A stretch of 64,000 bases of DNA from Diprion similis (taxonomy: Eukaryota > Arthropoda > Insecta > Hymenoptera > Diprionidae): assembly GCF_021155765.1 (NCBI RefSeq), contig NC_060110.1, positions 24,264,001 to 24,328,000 on the forward strand, written 5' to 3'. Shown here in pieces: positions 48,680 through 62,458 of the stretch. The notes beneath the pieces are model-generated. The model was not told where the DNA came from and did no database searches. It worked only from the letters and a program-made list of their open reading frames with translations. Position 1 is the stretch's first letter. Every line of letters starts with the position of its first letter. A program made the translations under genes and the position numbers.

Positions 48680-51600
48680 TCTATATAAATATTAAGGTCG
48701 TTCACTTTTTACCTTTTTTTTCAAGGTACCACTCCAAAAATTTATGACGAATACTGATAAAACAACGGTCATAAAACCTGGGGGAGGTAGGAAAATATTT
48801 AGCGATCTCTACGAATTATTGTGATATTATTTATTTATTTTTATGGGTACACCTTACGGATTAACATATGTATATTAGTTTGTTTTTTTTTTTTTATACG
48901 CAACAATTCCGCAGTTGGCTGTGCTCGTCTTTTATCCGGAAGATTAATCGTCTCGAACAAAATTTGGATTACCCTAATAATTATATACGTATAACTTTCG
49001 CAGAATTGAAAATAAAAGCAGCAATATTGCGCGATGAAATCGAGGTATGATAAACAAGACACAAACAATCCAGAATATAGCGACGATAAGGAAAGACTGT
49101 GGCGGGGTAAAAGATTAAAAAATAAGGCGAAAGATAAGGCATATAAAGAACGAAGCGACGAAATCGGTGGATTATGAGAAAACGGATTTATTTCATACAC
49201 GCGTACACATATATACGTGAGTTTGTTTTCGCCATGAGACGTGGCGGTAAATTCGCCCGGAGATCAACAATAAATCTCAGCTCGCCGCGGATTTTGGCCG
49301 CTGTTCGCTCGGTGCGGGACCTGAGAAAAAGCGCACCGATGTCTATACATATGTATATACATATAGCAGCTATGCACGTAGTCGGCGACGCCGATAGCAT
49401 CGGAGCTTTCACCTCCCACGGCTAATGGACCGGTCGATTAACGATTACCCACGGTTCACGAGCACCGGTTACGCCGTGCCAACGGGTGCCGTTTACTTAC
49501 TTACCTTTTTCCCACCCTCGCTCCCTCGTTTGCCTTCTTTCTTCGCCCTTCTTTCTATCCTTATTAAGGCCGCCTCTCTTTATTCCTCCCCTGCTCGAAC
49601 CGTCGTCTGATAAGAAGAAGGGCAAAGAAGCGCAGACAGGTAGCCGGTCTTACATTAACCCCTTAGCACCCGAATGTCGTAATTTCGAACCCCGGTTACC
49701 CCTGGAATTCATTTACTCATGGTTCTCGGATGATTGCGATTTATTGTCTCAGCATTTTCTCGTTATTTATACTCCAACGTTTGTGTTATAATCTTCAATC
49801 GTTGATGACGATTCTTTGAATTACAGAAACGTTTTTTTTTTTTCTTTTTTAGTCATTTGGAATATTATTCGATTCGATATGTGACTAACCGATGTTTCAA
49901 CCTTATTTTTACCCGATTTACCCGATTAAAGAAGTGATAATCTAGGTAAATGTATAATTCTCCAGAAAAAACGTCTTTGGATGACAAATCTAGATATGTT
50001 CTTATTATTTATGGGTATCACTTTGATAGTGGGCCGATTATTTGCATAATAAAATTGATATAAGGAACTTATCGTTAGCAACGTCCGTCGCTGTGTGTGT
50101 AATTGGATTCGGGATTTCAGGAGTGACCCGAAGCCACTTTAGCGATGAAAATGACGGAAGCTTTGATCAATTTAAGGGCCGAGATTCCCGGTTTGATTTC
50201 TGAAGCGTGACATTACCAAGAAGAGGAAACTTGACTTGATAATAAGTCAGTATAAAGAGTGGATGAAAGGAGTTACTTCCCGGCAAGATTCTCCTTCCAG
50301 CGACCCGGTCTTAGCGAAAGGACCTTGTGCAAACAGAAAAAGCTCGTAAGTGAATCCTATCAGAAAATCTTTGGTTGAATTAACTCAATAATTTTCCCGC
50401 CTGCGCCGATTCTTTCGATCTAGAGTAAGTTTACACACTCATACCGAGTTCTGCGGTTTTTTGTATTTTCCAAACATGCTATCCCGAAAAAAAACGTTCC
50501 AGACCTACACAACGAAATAATGAATAAAATACAAGTAACGGTTAATTCCAGCTTGTTTTTACTCCGAGGACATTAAGTGAAAAATGGAAACTGTGGAGTG
50601 TAAAAAAAGTAGATTTGAAACCGATGAGACCGCGAATTCCGTCATGTTTTATATCCAGCGCGTTCGACATGGAGAAAATCGAACTCAGCCAATCTCTTTA
50701 TCGCTGAAAAAGGAAATAAATTAGCCATTGCGAAGGAACGTCAGAGTCCATACGTCCGTCGTAGGCAGGTGTGCCACGATTCACTTGGGATGAAGGGTGT
50801 GAGCGTTGGGGGTGCCCGAGTAATTACTTTAATACGTGAAACGCTATTAGCTTTATTCGGTTCCTGACGACGAGACCGAAGGCCTTGCGATTATCGAGTT
50901 AACTTTTTCCTCTCATAATCTCCCCGAATTAATAACCCAGTCCAAGGCTGCAGGATCAAGCCGGAAAAGACGCCGGTTCTCCTCGTCCCGAGTTAATTGT
51001 ATTAGGTATCTGCATGACGCATAAGGATTATCCTGCAAATCAGATAAACCTTACCGTGCGCGAATTCTAAGGGGTGAATTCAATTCCTTAATTATCATTC
51101 AAGGGAATGTCGAGTACCGACGGAGCAAGCAAATCGTGTTTTCACCAATTGTAGGACTGTTTCAGCGGTATTTTGGAGAATAGTCTTCTGAATAAAGACT
51201 AATCTCAGAGTTCAGTCGATCGGTTACACTAGATTTTTTGCAATTTTAAACCGATCTCGAATGAAAAATCAATGTTTAAGCTATTGGTATTGCTCTTAAT
51301 CTATTCTTGACTCAACTCACCAATTTCTTGGTACCGATAGAGTATGAAATTGTTCCAAACATTAAGAAATAGTTTTTGAAAATTGTGCTTGTGTGCTCAT
51401 CCTGAAGATTTCCATGAAATTAAAGAGAACACTGTAAATATTGAACTTGCTGCTAATACTCACTCGCTTTGAGGTTAATGGCATGCTACTGAATTGCTGG
51501 ATCCAATGTTTTTTATACTTCCTCATGAACATTATACGAACTTGTGAACTCAGTGAGCATATATGTGGACAAAGTTTGTCCGATTTTCTCGCCAAAGGAG

Positions 51601-53640
51601 AGAGAAAAAAATTTGCAGTTATAAGATTAAGCTATAAAACCTTGAAGGTTCAATATCCCCTTGGCGTGACTTAGATGCTTGCATCCGAGTGTTAATAACC
51701 TTCCTGGTAGCAGCTGAGCCCGTCCGAAGTAGAGGCTGCAGAATTACTTTACGCTATGTTTAGGGATACGGAGGAATATCGATACATCTATCCAGCGGTT
51801 TTGCCAAGAAAGCCTGTTTAGCAATTTACGAGGGCTACTGGGGCTGCGAAAGCCGACGAAGACGAATGGCGGACCGCTTCCCGAATAGATTTCCAGACTA
51901 TTTTCCCTTGGCCTTTCACGAAATTTCGCTGTGTAACAATACGGGCATTCCTACGGCGACTCAAAAGGAGCCTTAAACACATCACAGCCACGCGCCGGCT
52001 CGCCTGAGGTAATTCAATTACACCCCGGATTTCTTCTTATCTTTCTACATAAACCTTGACGCTTAGCAATTAAGCACTTCTTTCACCTTTTGGGCGTTGA
52101 ATCGAATCAACCTGCCCCAGGTTACCAGCCTCTTTCTGAAAATCGCGTCGACGACGTTCAAGCTTTTTGTCGATAAATTAAAAGTGAAGAAACGAAGGGA
52201 ATGTTGAAGAACGAAAGTGAGACGAGAAGGGAAGCAGGCGGGTAGGCGGACGAATGATTCCTTTATTATTTCAAATTAAGTAATTTATAACACTCAGAAT
52301 TTCTCTTCCATTGTACATACATACCTATATTAACACGGCTGCAAAACTTTGGCGACAAATTTTCAATCTGAGAAGTGTTGGACAGTATAATTTTGAATAC
52401 TTTGCATCGTTACCCGCTGAAAATCGAGTAAACGAACATCGCGTTTTATCCGTGATTAAAATTACTGGAACAATGAGTCTGCTGGAATGAAGTTTACTGG
52501 CAATTTGAATTATACAGCTTCTTCATCCATCGCTGCCGCGCCTCTCGGATATACATATAAAGGTTCTTCCCTTTCTCGTTGATTTAGGATTGAAATTACG
52601 TTCAACTTTACTCTGTTGCTCTGTAAACAAAGTTTTATTTCATTAAGTACAAGTTCTGTATACCCTATTAACAGAAATTATTACCTGTAAACAAAAAAAG
52701 GACATTGAAGTTTGTTGTTTAAATTATCAATTCCTTTTTTCCAATGTTTAGAACTTATTTCTTATTCGAACTTTTATCACACATGATGATTATGATTTAT
52801 CTTTATCTTTGTACATATGGTCCTACCGCCGTATAAAGCGGTTCCTACTCTACTAGCACGGAGCGCGGTAAAATTCAAATTAAAGAAATACATTTTCTTC
52901 ACATACAGATAACAAAACTTGTTCAGAATTGTTCGCTTTCGAAGTCTCCACCCCTCAGAGCTCCAGTTTCATTTGACAATGAGAGAAACGTCGAGACGCC
53001 TTGTTATTTCTCGTCAGCTTATAATTCGGTGTAACTTCGTCATAGACACGATCAGCGTCACGTCTGTCCTTACCCCTGGAGTCAAGGATCATACACCTTG
53101 GCACCGAAATACGTACCATTATGCCCGAACCGAGATCCGTGCCGTTGATACAACACGCGAGCATACACAGGCTCCGTGAAGCGAGGGTAGATGCAGACGC
53201 ACAAAACCCTTAGCTAAAAGGGTTCGAGCTGAGAGTTCGAGCAAGTTGCTACTTAACCGAGGAGCTGTGAGATCAGCCGATAAAGATCTCCCGAGGTGTA
53301 GAGCGGACGCCGCGGGGCCCGTGTAGCAAATGAATATTTGATACGCTCGACGCGCAAATATCTCTCTGCAGCTCTACTCGACGTATAACCGTGTTTGACA
53401 GAATTCCTTCTCTCGGTTCGCCGGCTTGATTTAGTGCTACCCGAGAGACGTATATACACACATGATGCTCCCAGCTTGAGACTTCTTCAGCTCTCTGGAA
53501 GCCATTTGCTTCCGGAATATCGAGAAGTGGTCTGACTTATCGTCAGTAGGTAACCACACCAAACACTGCAGATCCCCATGATTTCAGTCTTGGTGAAAAC
53601 CCTGAATCGATACTGGAAATTGACTTACGAAGTATTGGGA
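48680..53640. other. Intergenic, no gene seen
   Basis: No convincing exon on either strand. ORFs are under 120 codons and biased by local composition. Poly-T runs occur at 48884-48894 and 49832-49842. Confidence 0.4.
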
Positions 53641-53897
53641 TTATCAATTTGCAATGCGTCGTCTGGTGGAAAAAATGAAACTAATGCAACCAGGCTGACA
53701 GCTGACCATTGAATGCGTTTTTTCGCGTTTGGATGGCAGAACAGGTATATTATTCATTACGTTTTATTAACTTATGTGTCGTGACCGATTTCAAAGCCCG
53801 AAAATTACGATTTGCCTCCATTAAAATTAAAAACTTAGGTTATGTGGTGACAAAATGGCGCCGAGAACCAAGCTCTGACATCACGAGGACATTTTCC
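53641..53897 (+). repeat. Dispersed ~255-bp repeat, copy 2
   Basis: Closely related to 16889-17141 (opposite strand) and 62459-62713. It contains TTTGCAATGCGTCGTCTGG, CTGACAGCTGACC and AACTTAGGTTATGTGGTGAC, and ends at GACATTTTCC. A 100-codon ORF starting inside it runs into unrelated sequence. Confidence 0.85.
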
Positions 53898-54790
53898 CAT
53901 TTCGCACCGGGCGTTCCTCTGGTTTCGTTTTTCGAAAGACTTTACATGACCGTGCGTGACTATCAACGGTCTCTGAAAAAGCGTGGAAAGCATTTCGATG
54001 GATTCGATTGATTTCCGAGTGACAATGAACCGGTTTTGCGCACTCAGCGGTAGTTCTGAGAAACTTGAATATCCTTTTCCGTGGCTCGTCGAGAGACTGC
54101 GAATCACTTGAAATGATTCTGTACGCGGGTTTTGAAGCGAATTGAAAGAGCTTTTCATCGGCTGTTGCGCGACCGACTTGAAGAGTAGTTAACACCTCGC
54201 CCGCGATCCATTCGACGTCTGAATCGCGCGGCACGGGGGTTAGAAGGGGTTGAAGGAAAGAGGCGGAAGGAAGGAAGGAAGAGGAAATGGGATGAAAGGG
54301 ATCAGGGAATCCGGGTTGACAACGTCAGACCTCCCTACAGCGCGGCGTGGATACGCGGAAGCCACGAGAGTCTTCGCCTCGAGTAAATCTGTGTCGAGGA
54401 GTTACTTCGTGATGCTCGATTATAGTTATATACGGAGTATAAAATCGACGGTTGCAGGCCTCGACGTTCGTTAGCGATATAATGAAAAGCAAGATTTACG
54501 CGGTCGCTCCTGCAGCACAGGCGTCGCTTGATTCCCCGATTTAAAAACATTGTTATTCCCCGTTGCAGGCCATATAAATGCAAATTCCGAATCGCGGCAT
54601 GGCCGACTGCTGCCATGCAGAATCGCGAAACGCTCCAAGAGGGTAAAACGAGCCGTGCTTTGCTTTGCTTCGGTCTGCCGGCTAACTTCACACTCTACGA
54701 TAAATGCTGGGGCAAACTTTTCAACCTCTGTGTCAAGTCTTGGTGCGAGTTGACCTGTAAAATTCAACACATTTCACATTGTTTCTCTTA
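53898..54790. other. Intergenic, GC-richer, no gene seen
   Basis: Overlapping ORFs of 67-118 codons on both strands point to composition rather than coding. A (GGAA)-type run lies near 54265-54285. Confidence 0.4.
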
Positions 54791-55224
54791 CGAGAAAGGT
54801 ATCTCAGGTCGATCTCTCCGATTTGATTTCTCTTATAATATGTTATAGTGAACTAAAAACTAAGCGGCACGTATTTTTTTTTATCTGCCGTTAAACATTT
54901 TAAGGGGGTGAAACCAACCTCAAAAGTAAGGCACGTTAAGGCGTGGCTTGGCAATATCACCCACAAGAACATAATATTTTTTAATCAATCCAACTGGAAA
55001 AGTTTTCTCATAACGAGAAATGAAAAATGCAATTTTCTCAATTACAAAAAAAAAAGAAAACTGTCAAACCGCCCTTTGACATGCCTTACTTCGGAGGGTG
55101 GTTTCACCCCTTTAAAGTATTTAATTGCAGATAAAATAAAATGTTTGTCTCAGAGTTTTTAGTCTACTGTAACATATTACAAAAGAAATTAAATCGGAGA
55201 GATTGACCTGGAATACCCTCCTTG
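54791..55224. mobile_element. 434-bp foldback MITE with TTA duplication (PIF/Harbinger-like)
   Basis: The ends read CGAGAAAGGTATCTCAGG and, on the other strand, CAAGGAGGGTATTCCAGG. The inverted arms run about 150 bp through ATCTCTCCGATTT, TAATATGTTA, ACTAAAAACT and GGGGTGAAACCA. TTA flanks both sides (54788-54790 and 55225-55227), the target size of PIF/Harbinger elements. No transposase is present. Confidence 0.8.
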
Positions 55225-58200
55225 TTAGTCCAAAACCTGTCACAAAGATTTTCATTATATAACCCAATTAGAATTCTTCAATTTCTCAATACTTTGCTCC
55301 AATTGTCTCCTGACAATGATGTAAGCAAAAGCTCTTCGGGATGTCCAGTCTTTGATTGAAATTAATGATGCATCTACACTCCTATAATAATGGAATAAAA
55401 ATACCTTGAAAACTGTAATAAAATTCATGAAGAAAGATCTGACGATCAGGATCTTCGTTATAAATTTTCCATTTGACATCGGAAGCACGCAGGACTTCCG
55501 ATTTCACATACATCGACGAATCCCGCCGAAGGGGCGTTACGAATCGTAAACTTGGTCCATTCGGGTGTATAAAGAGAGAAGTCGTAGCCGTTGACTTCTG
55601 GAGTATTTGCATATCCACCGCACCTCCGGAGGACTCCCAGCGGTCGGATACTGATCCGCAGTCGTCGGTATTGTCTGAGGACGACGGCGAAGGAGGGTCG
55701 TGCGGGTGTACGCGTGCACAGCTATACGTATAATATTCAATTCCAGGGATTCGTGATCCCTTCCTGGTTGCGGTCGCGCCTCCCTGGAACCAGCAGCAGC
55801 TGGGAATCCTGGTCCGAGAACCAACGATCCAATTCGCTTAGTGAAAACCGTTGGGATTGAGAGGTGAGAGGTTGGCGTCACGTGTGCAGTCAGGGTTTCC
55901 GGCTCGGCTCAACTCTTAAGCCAATTACGAATCAATATTGTAATGTATTCGGTGAGTCGCGAATCAAGCTTATTCCCCAAACTCCTTTAACTCAACGTCA
56001 GCCTTGCAGCTTCGATGCAAGTGTTGTTACAAGTAACTGATTTTTCATCAAACTTCCAAAGCCCTGAGATGTAAGGAAATTGAATTTATATTGATGCAGA
56101 CTTATATCGTACTTTTTTAGAAGTAATTTTTAATTCAAGTTGAAATATTCAGAAAAAAGTCGATTGCTCAAGCACTTCATAATTGGTCGAGTATTTTCCT
56201 TTGAAAAGAGAAAATAAAAATAGAAAAAAATACCCTGACGAATGAAAAAGCATGCAATATCAGCCACGACGCTCTATAACGTGTGTGTAAACGACGGGGT
56301 AGAAAATTGGCGAGGGATTTGACTAAAGATGGTCTAATCGTGAGCTGAACCGCGATTCTGGGGTCCAGGATGGCCGAAGCTGGGTGTAAGCGGTTATTGA
56401 CGACTAAAACCGCCAGCCGCACGAGAATCTCGCCCTTTCTCGGCACTTACCGGCTGCCTTTCTCTCGCTTCCTTCCTTCCTGTCGGATGTCTTCCCCATC
56501 CAACGACGCCAACCTTCCTTACTTCCTCACGATGGCTTTTACATCTTTTCTCTGGACGTATAAGGAATTCGTTATACTTCTTGCCTGGCCTCGGTAAATG
56601 GAAAATGGAAAATGAAAAATGGGAGAAGGTGTTGGGCGACCCAAGACCTCCGCTTCCTTTGTACGAGGTGTTTCCTTACATTTATTTGATACATGCTGAG
56701 TAAGACCTGAAGATTTATCAGGCATTCAGTTCAGTAAGAAACGAATCGCGGCGAGAAATTAGGAAACAGAGGCTCATTGTTGAAATTAATCATTCAAATA
56801 AGTCATAAATTTCATCAGATCACTATCGTTTTGATATTTACAAAAACAGTGAATACCACGAATCGTCGATCGAAATAGTTCAGTGAATAAGCCAACTTCA
56901 CTTAACAGCTGCAAATTTTTTTTATAAATGAATTCTACAAGACCGCTAGCAACTATTTTTGATAATTCGAATATATTCTAGAACAAAGCGTAGCATTTTA
57001 TTTTACGTAATAAAGATTTCACATAAGTTGATTTTTCGGATAATTAAAGAGTTGAACAATAATTTAATTGCAGCTGTTTTACAGATTATCAGCTACAATT
57101 GAGAAATGATATAATAGCGTACAGTTTTTCATGAAAAATATCAGAATATCATAATGTTTCGAAGATTCTTGACGACTGATTGTCAGCGTAACTTATAGAA
57201 GCTATACTTTTGTGAAAATTCGTTGGTTTTCTTTTGTTTCCAGTAATTTAATATTATGGAGCAAGCCATAGTATTAAATTTCCTACTCTGCAATACCGAC
57301 CGTCACAAGCGTTGGTAAAACAGAATGATCCAACCACCCCGAAATCTAAGCGAAATACGATAATTTTCTGTGGCTCTTAGTCTGTTCCCGTATTTGGAAG
57401 AACGAAGGATTGTTAGAGAAAATCGGGGTGCGAAATTAAGGTTCGACAGTTCAACCACCCGATATCAGATTCACGGTTCGTGGACTTTGGTGTTTTGCAT
57501 GATACGGTGAGAGGAAGTTTCGGGACGACGTCGCGTCGTCTGCAGTACCGGAGTATTAATTTAATGGTGAGTAGGGACTAAAAGGGGAGAATCAGAATAT
57601 CCTCGCGTTACTTAAGCGTACTTATATTCGATTCCCTTGTAATTTTATCGCGGGCTTTATTGTGATTTTACGGCAAGTTTATAGTGATTTTATCGCCCCT
57701 TTACGACATGCAGGTAAGTATTATACAACCCTACCAGCGAGGGGTTCGTATTTACCTAGGCAGAATACCTGCTACCCTCGACCACGTGTTCATATACCCG
57801 ATTCCATTCCCCTCCTGCGCTCATTTTTAACCGCCTCCACGTACTTTGTAATTAGACGAAGAAAAGACGTCGTTTCGCTCCCTCGCAGCTGTAACGAATC
57901 GCGTTCTAGTGACACTCTTTACTTGATGGGATTGTTCTATGCGTCTCAAAAAATTCTTGTGCTTTGCAATACGAACAATCGAAGCTTTTCATGGTTTGCT
58001 TAAGACGATATGCTACGTGAGAAAATAAAAAACTTTTATATTCGTAAAATTTTTCGCATTTTTCATGCAGTTTTGAACGAAATACGTCACAACGAAATTG
58101 AAAATGGCAGTGCTCCACAACAAGTCTGGAATTCTCCATGAAATCGCCGTACCCACCAGTTTATTAAATTTTAACGAGGGATGAAAAAAGCGTTCCATTC

Positions 58201-59507
58201 ACCTGCAAGTGCTGCCTCACCTGCGCCAGAAGCCCGCTTCTCTAGCTTGCAGAGGGAAAGTCACAGGTGCGAGGTGCAGCTAGACGCTCTAGTCTTGCGG
58301 ATATTATCACATAGCACTACTGCCCAGGGTTCTATACTATAGTTATACACCTATAGCAGATGCGAAGATAGGTAATAGAATATTTATTATACCCTAGGAG
58401 CAGCTCTGACAATTCCTATTTACTTACACGAAGCTTGTAGAGACAGGATAGCAGCGAGCCAAGCGGATAGGTCGGCTTTGATGACGAATGAAGAAGGTCG
58501 ATCAACAGACAAAATCACTCAGTGGCCTTTTGGGTAAGGTATATACTCACAATGGGAAGTCTGGGTTCGACTATTCAAAGTGACAGGGAGACCGGATGTA
58601 AATCGAATTTAGAAGGGCCAGTGGAAATCACTTAAAGATGAATAGCCCGTAGAGTCTGAAGCAGATATCATTCGCATTCTCCAGCAATGTGATTTTCGCA
58701 AGTGATGATGAAATTGAATTAAACAACGTCCCTGTCGTGCAATAGAATCTGAGAAAAATCGAATAATACAAGCTAACACGAACTTGAAAAAAGGTTTTTT
58801 ATTATTAGAGGGTTCAAAGTTATTGAACTTTGCAGCAGATGGTTTTTTCACTCACTCTGACCATCACAGAATCGAATAAGAATCGCACTCACGCTAGTCG
58901 TGTTTCTCAATTTTCCGAGTGAAACAAACTGGTTTGAAGAATAATCACTGCTCCCAGGCCTCTCGTGTCAAGAGTGGCTACCTAAGTATCAGCAAACGTG
59001 ACATGCGTCACGGAGATTTGATTGTGAGTGGAAACGTACACGGCCTATTTCTCCGTTTTACTGCATGTAACAGCAGTGTCTTGGCGATGTCAGTGTTAGG
59101 GGAATTCCCGGGAAAATTAATTGTCAGTAACGATGCTAATTCGTGGGGCGGAAAAGGAAAGGGTTGAAGACAGAGGGGCGGAAGATCTGCTAGGGAGGAC
59201 GGAAGTCGCTTCTGCATGTGCCACGTCTAGCTCTGCAGCCTTTGGCTCGATGATAACGTTCCTCTTGCAGACTGCCGTATATCGGGGCTTGTAATCCATA
59301 AGGACGGCCGTAATTATCGTCGGAGTGCTGCCGGAATATTAATCCCACCACGTTTTCGGCTGCGATTGTACGTGTAACGACTTAGCTTCGCTTATTATTA
59401 AACACGTTTACGTTATGGATGTACCCGAGTGTACTTGCTGCGATACTTGAGATCCAAGCAGCTGACAGATCCATCATGTATCACTTACTCTTAATCACTT
59501 AATCTGA
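55225..59507. other. Intergenic, no gene seen
   Basis: Contains a CpG-rich patch at 55.5-55.9 kb with ORFs open in several frames, and a 15-bp hairpin at 57245-57280. No exon is supported. Confidence 0.4.
57245..57280 (+). other. Short hairpin, 15-bp stem and 6-nt loop
   Basis: AATTTAATATTATGG, loop AGCAAG, then CCATAGTATTAAATT. The stem is fully paired as + strand RNA if one U-G wobble is allowed. The stem is too short for a typical miRNA precursor. Confidence 0.4.
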
Positions 59508-59617
59508 CAAGGAAGGTATCTCAGGTCGATCTCTCCGATTTGATTTCTTTTGTAATATGTTATAGTAGACTAAAAACTAAGCGACACGTTTTTTTTTTTA
59601 CCTGCCATTAAAAGTTT
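59508..59617 (+). mobile_element. Solo arm of the PIF/Harbinger-like MITE
   Basis: About 110 bp nearly identical to the left arm of 54791-55224, from CAAGGAAGGTATCTCAGG to the T-run and CCTGCCATTAAAA. The rest of the element is missing. Confidence 0.75.
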
Positions 59618-61154
59618 TCCGCGAATAATGACCATCCGATATCAACGTCACCATCCACTGAATGGCTTTGGCGGTTCCAGGTTCAACTGTAGGGTGACTG
59701 CCTGTCACACCCTGATCCTCGTGGACTTCCCTGCTATTCCTGCTAGGATGAACCTGCCAGAGGAGATTTGCCACAGCAAGACGTACAGCCTTGTGTATGC
59801 ACAGAGGAACTCGCGTGTCAGGTACTTACATAAGTATATGGCTGGTAATGTTGCGCGGGAACCTACATAGGGATGAATTTATTTCGCCTAGCAAGGGGTT
59901 CTCGCAAAATCGAAGCCACTCGGTGAAATTGGACGAGCAATATGTACGGAAGGAGGCGGAAACCCTCAAGCGAATTATGCCCAAAGAGGGTGGATATAAG
60001 CCTGCACAACCTCGAGTTACCAAATTACTGACTCGCGCGTACCGCAGAAGCGCATTTCTCAGCTCTCGTGCCTCGCAGAGAATCGCTCAAGTAAATTTCT
60101 GCGCCTGTATCTGCCAGGACACACACTAAGCGATATCGCACGATGTGTATTCGTGTCCATGGACGCCCTGCAAAAGCTAAGTTCACTCCTCCAGACCCTG
60201 CATGATGCAACTCCACTGCAACTGCTATAACATAGCTGCGAAGGTTATTCGCTACAATAGATACGAAACGCGAGTTCCTCTGGGTACAGTATCGGAGATG
60301 TAATACACCGAGAGCCCCGTCTCTCTAGGTACATATTTCTACATGTTGCAGGTGTATCGATGTCTATTACTTTCGAAAATGTAGTAGGCAGCTTAGTTTT
60401 CCCAATGAAGACTTACAGGGGTACCAATATTCGATACCGCGTATTCATAACCGTGACTCATGCTCATTTCAGAATTCAATCTCAGATTCACTTTGAAAAC
60501 ATCGGTATAACAATTATGCGGCAAAAAAAAAAAAACCAGCAGGCAAAGTGGACTGGCCTGAGAGAATCATAATCTCGCACTATTTTTACGGAGTTTTTTA
60601 AACGAAGCGGAACCAGTGGACCATATTATTGGATAAAAAAATTGCATTTGTTTAAATAACTGAAGAACAGCTTAACCGATATTATTCAATATTCAATACA
60701 GGTTAGGAAAAACCGCATTGATTGAAAGCAGGCACGAAAATTTGTTCATTCGTTCTCAAGGTGTCGTCGAACGAAAAATTTATCTATAGACGATTCTCTT
60801 TCCATGTTCAGGAAGATTGTAGAAACTAAACTTTTCCCCGAAGTCAAACGAGGCGGAAATGGAAAATTGAGAACATTTTGTAGAAAACAAAAAACGGAAC
60901 TGTGCCTTCCTGTAAATTGACTAAGTATTCGATGAGCGAAGAATATGGTGGAACCCGGCTAAACTAATTATGTTGGTAACTTCAACCCTACCAAAAACTG
61001 GATCTCTCAGTTTTCACGCGTTGAAGACGGATCCAGTGTCTGTACCTTAATACAGTGAATAGTGTGCACCGGAACGCCCGCGCATAGGTAGGTAAATACG
61101 AGACACGTATTTATTTAGGTAGAGGAGTCGATAGCTCATTCTGCATGTACATAT
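59618..61154. other. Intergenic, no gene seen
   Basis: The 59.65-60.1 kb part is GC-richer with two overlapping 80-112-codon ORFs on the + strand that I cannot relate to any family. The remainder is AT-rich. Confidence 0.35.
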
Positions 61155-61883
61155 GGGGGATTCCACGTCAAATTAGCAGCCCATGTACCTAACCCTCTTC
61201 CATTTTATTTATTTTTTAGTATGACGTTCATACCGATCCACAAGGGTCTCGGATTTTTTTTTCAGATTTTTTTAGACATCGGTGAAATTTCAAACAATTA
61301 AAAAACCAATTACGGTAACGCCATTTTTAAAAATCTGAAAAAATTCAGACAGATTCGTATATGATTCGGATTGTAATTTTCAAGCACTACACGATAATGG
61401 GATCTCAATATTTACCATTTTTTTCGTAAGTTTTTAGTTTTTTCATTTCGGAATTGGAGTTTCTATTGTTTTTTCTATTCCTCGATCTAAATACATGACG
61501 GAATCATGAAAATAATGTGATTCTGCAATCTATTTAGATCGAGGCATATAAAAAATAAAAAAATTAAAAACAATTCCGATATTGAAAAATTAAAAACTTG
61601 CGAAGGAAAATAGTAAATATTGAGATCCCATTATCGTGTGCTGCTCAAAAATCACATTTTGAATCATAGAATCAGTGTGAATTTTTCAAGATTTTTCAAG
61701 CTTTCGTTCTAGTAGGAAACTGATTACTTTATTTACTTATTTTATTTGCGTTTCATCAGTGGTTGAAGAAACCCTGGACAAATTCCCGAGACCTTTTCGG
61801 GTTGGTAAGAATGTGGCACTAAAAAATTATCAGAATCGAACTCAGTGAGATACATGGGCTGCTAATTTGCCGTGGAATGCCCC
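61155..61883. mobile_element. 729-bp near-palindromic foldback element with ATAT duplication
   Basis: The terminal arms share ATTCCACG, CAAATTAGCAGCCCATGTA inverted. The central arms share AATGGGATCTCAATATTTAC and CCTCGATCTAAATA inverted. Nearly the whole element folds on itself with a short loop near 61515. ATAT flanks it on both sides (61151-61154 and 61884-61887). No coding capacity. Confidence 0.8.
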
Positions 61884-62458
61884 ATATATATCCAGGAAGA
61901 GCGCTGTCTGTGATGAAATTTATGGGAATCCGTACAGAAGTGAGCATCCGATTTCGGTGCATATAAGCATCCCCGCACACGCGGACAAGCATGAGATACC
62001 AAGCAAGCTGCCCTCAACCCCGGTAAGAATACCGGGCTCCAGGAACCACAGCACGTTTCCTTTTCCAACGGTTTGTTTCTCCCGTTTATATCTAGCGTGC
62101 GCCCAGCCTTCCGCAATCCGCAGACAAGAATAAGATATGTCCCCGCGGGTGGAAAAGTCGGAGTCGGCGGTGTTGATAATAATGTCCCGACTTGGCAGCC
62201 AGCTCCGAGGGTAAAGTCGCACGACATACGCTGTGCAGGGATAAGCGGATGGTTTAATGCCGGGATAGCACCATGTCGGTTTTCATTTCACACTCATTGT
62301 CATATAATAACTACACGAGCTGGTTCCAGTCAGCGACTTTCAGGATTCACGAGCGGAAAGGAAGATCCAGAAACAAGGCGGGATTTATACAAGATACGCC
62401 TCCCCGTTTCTCACGGTGCACAAATGCTGCCAACCGTCGTAAAAATGCACCTATTGCG
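61884..62458. other. Intergenic, no gene seen
   Basis: GC-richer, with ORFs of 88-143 codons overlapping on both strands, none recognisable. Confidence 0.35.

Noticed and set aside
53709..54011. 100-codon ORF with similar ORFs at 16742-17005 (-) and 62597-62779 (+)
   Set aside because: The similarity is due to the shared ~255-bp repeat. Substitutions fall at all codon positions and each ORF runs into unrelated flanks, so it is not a gene family.
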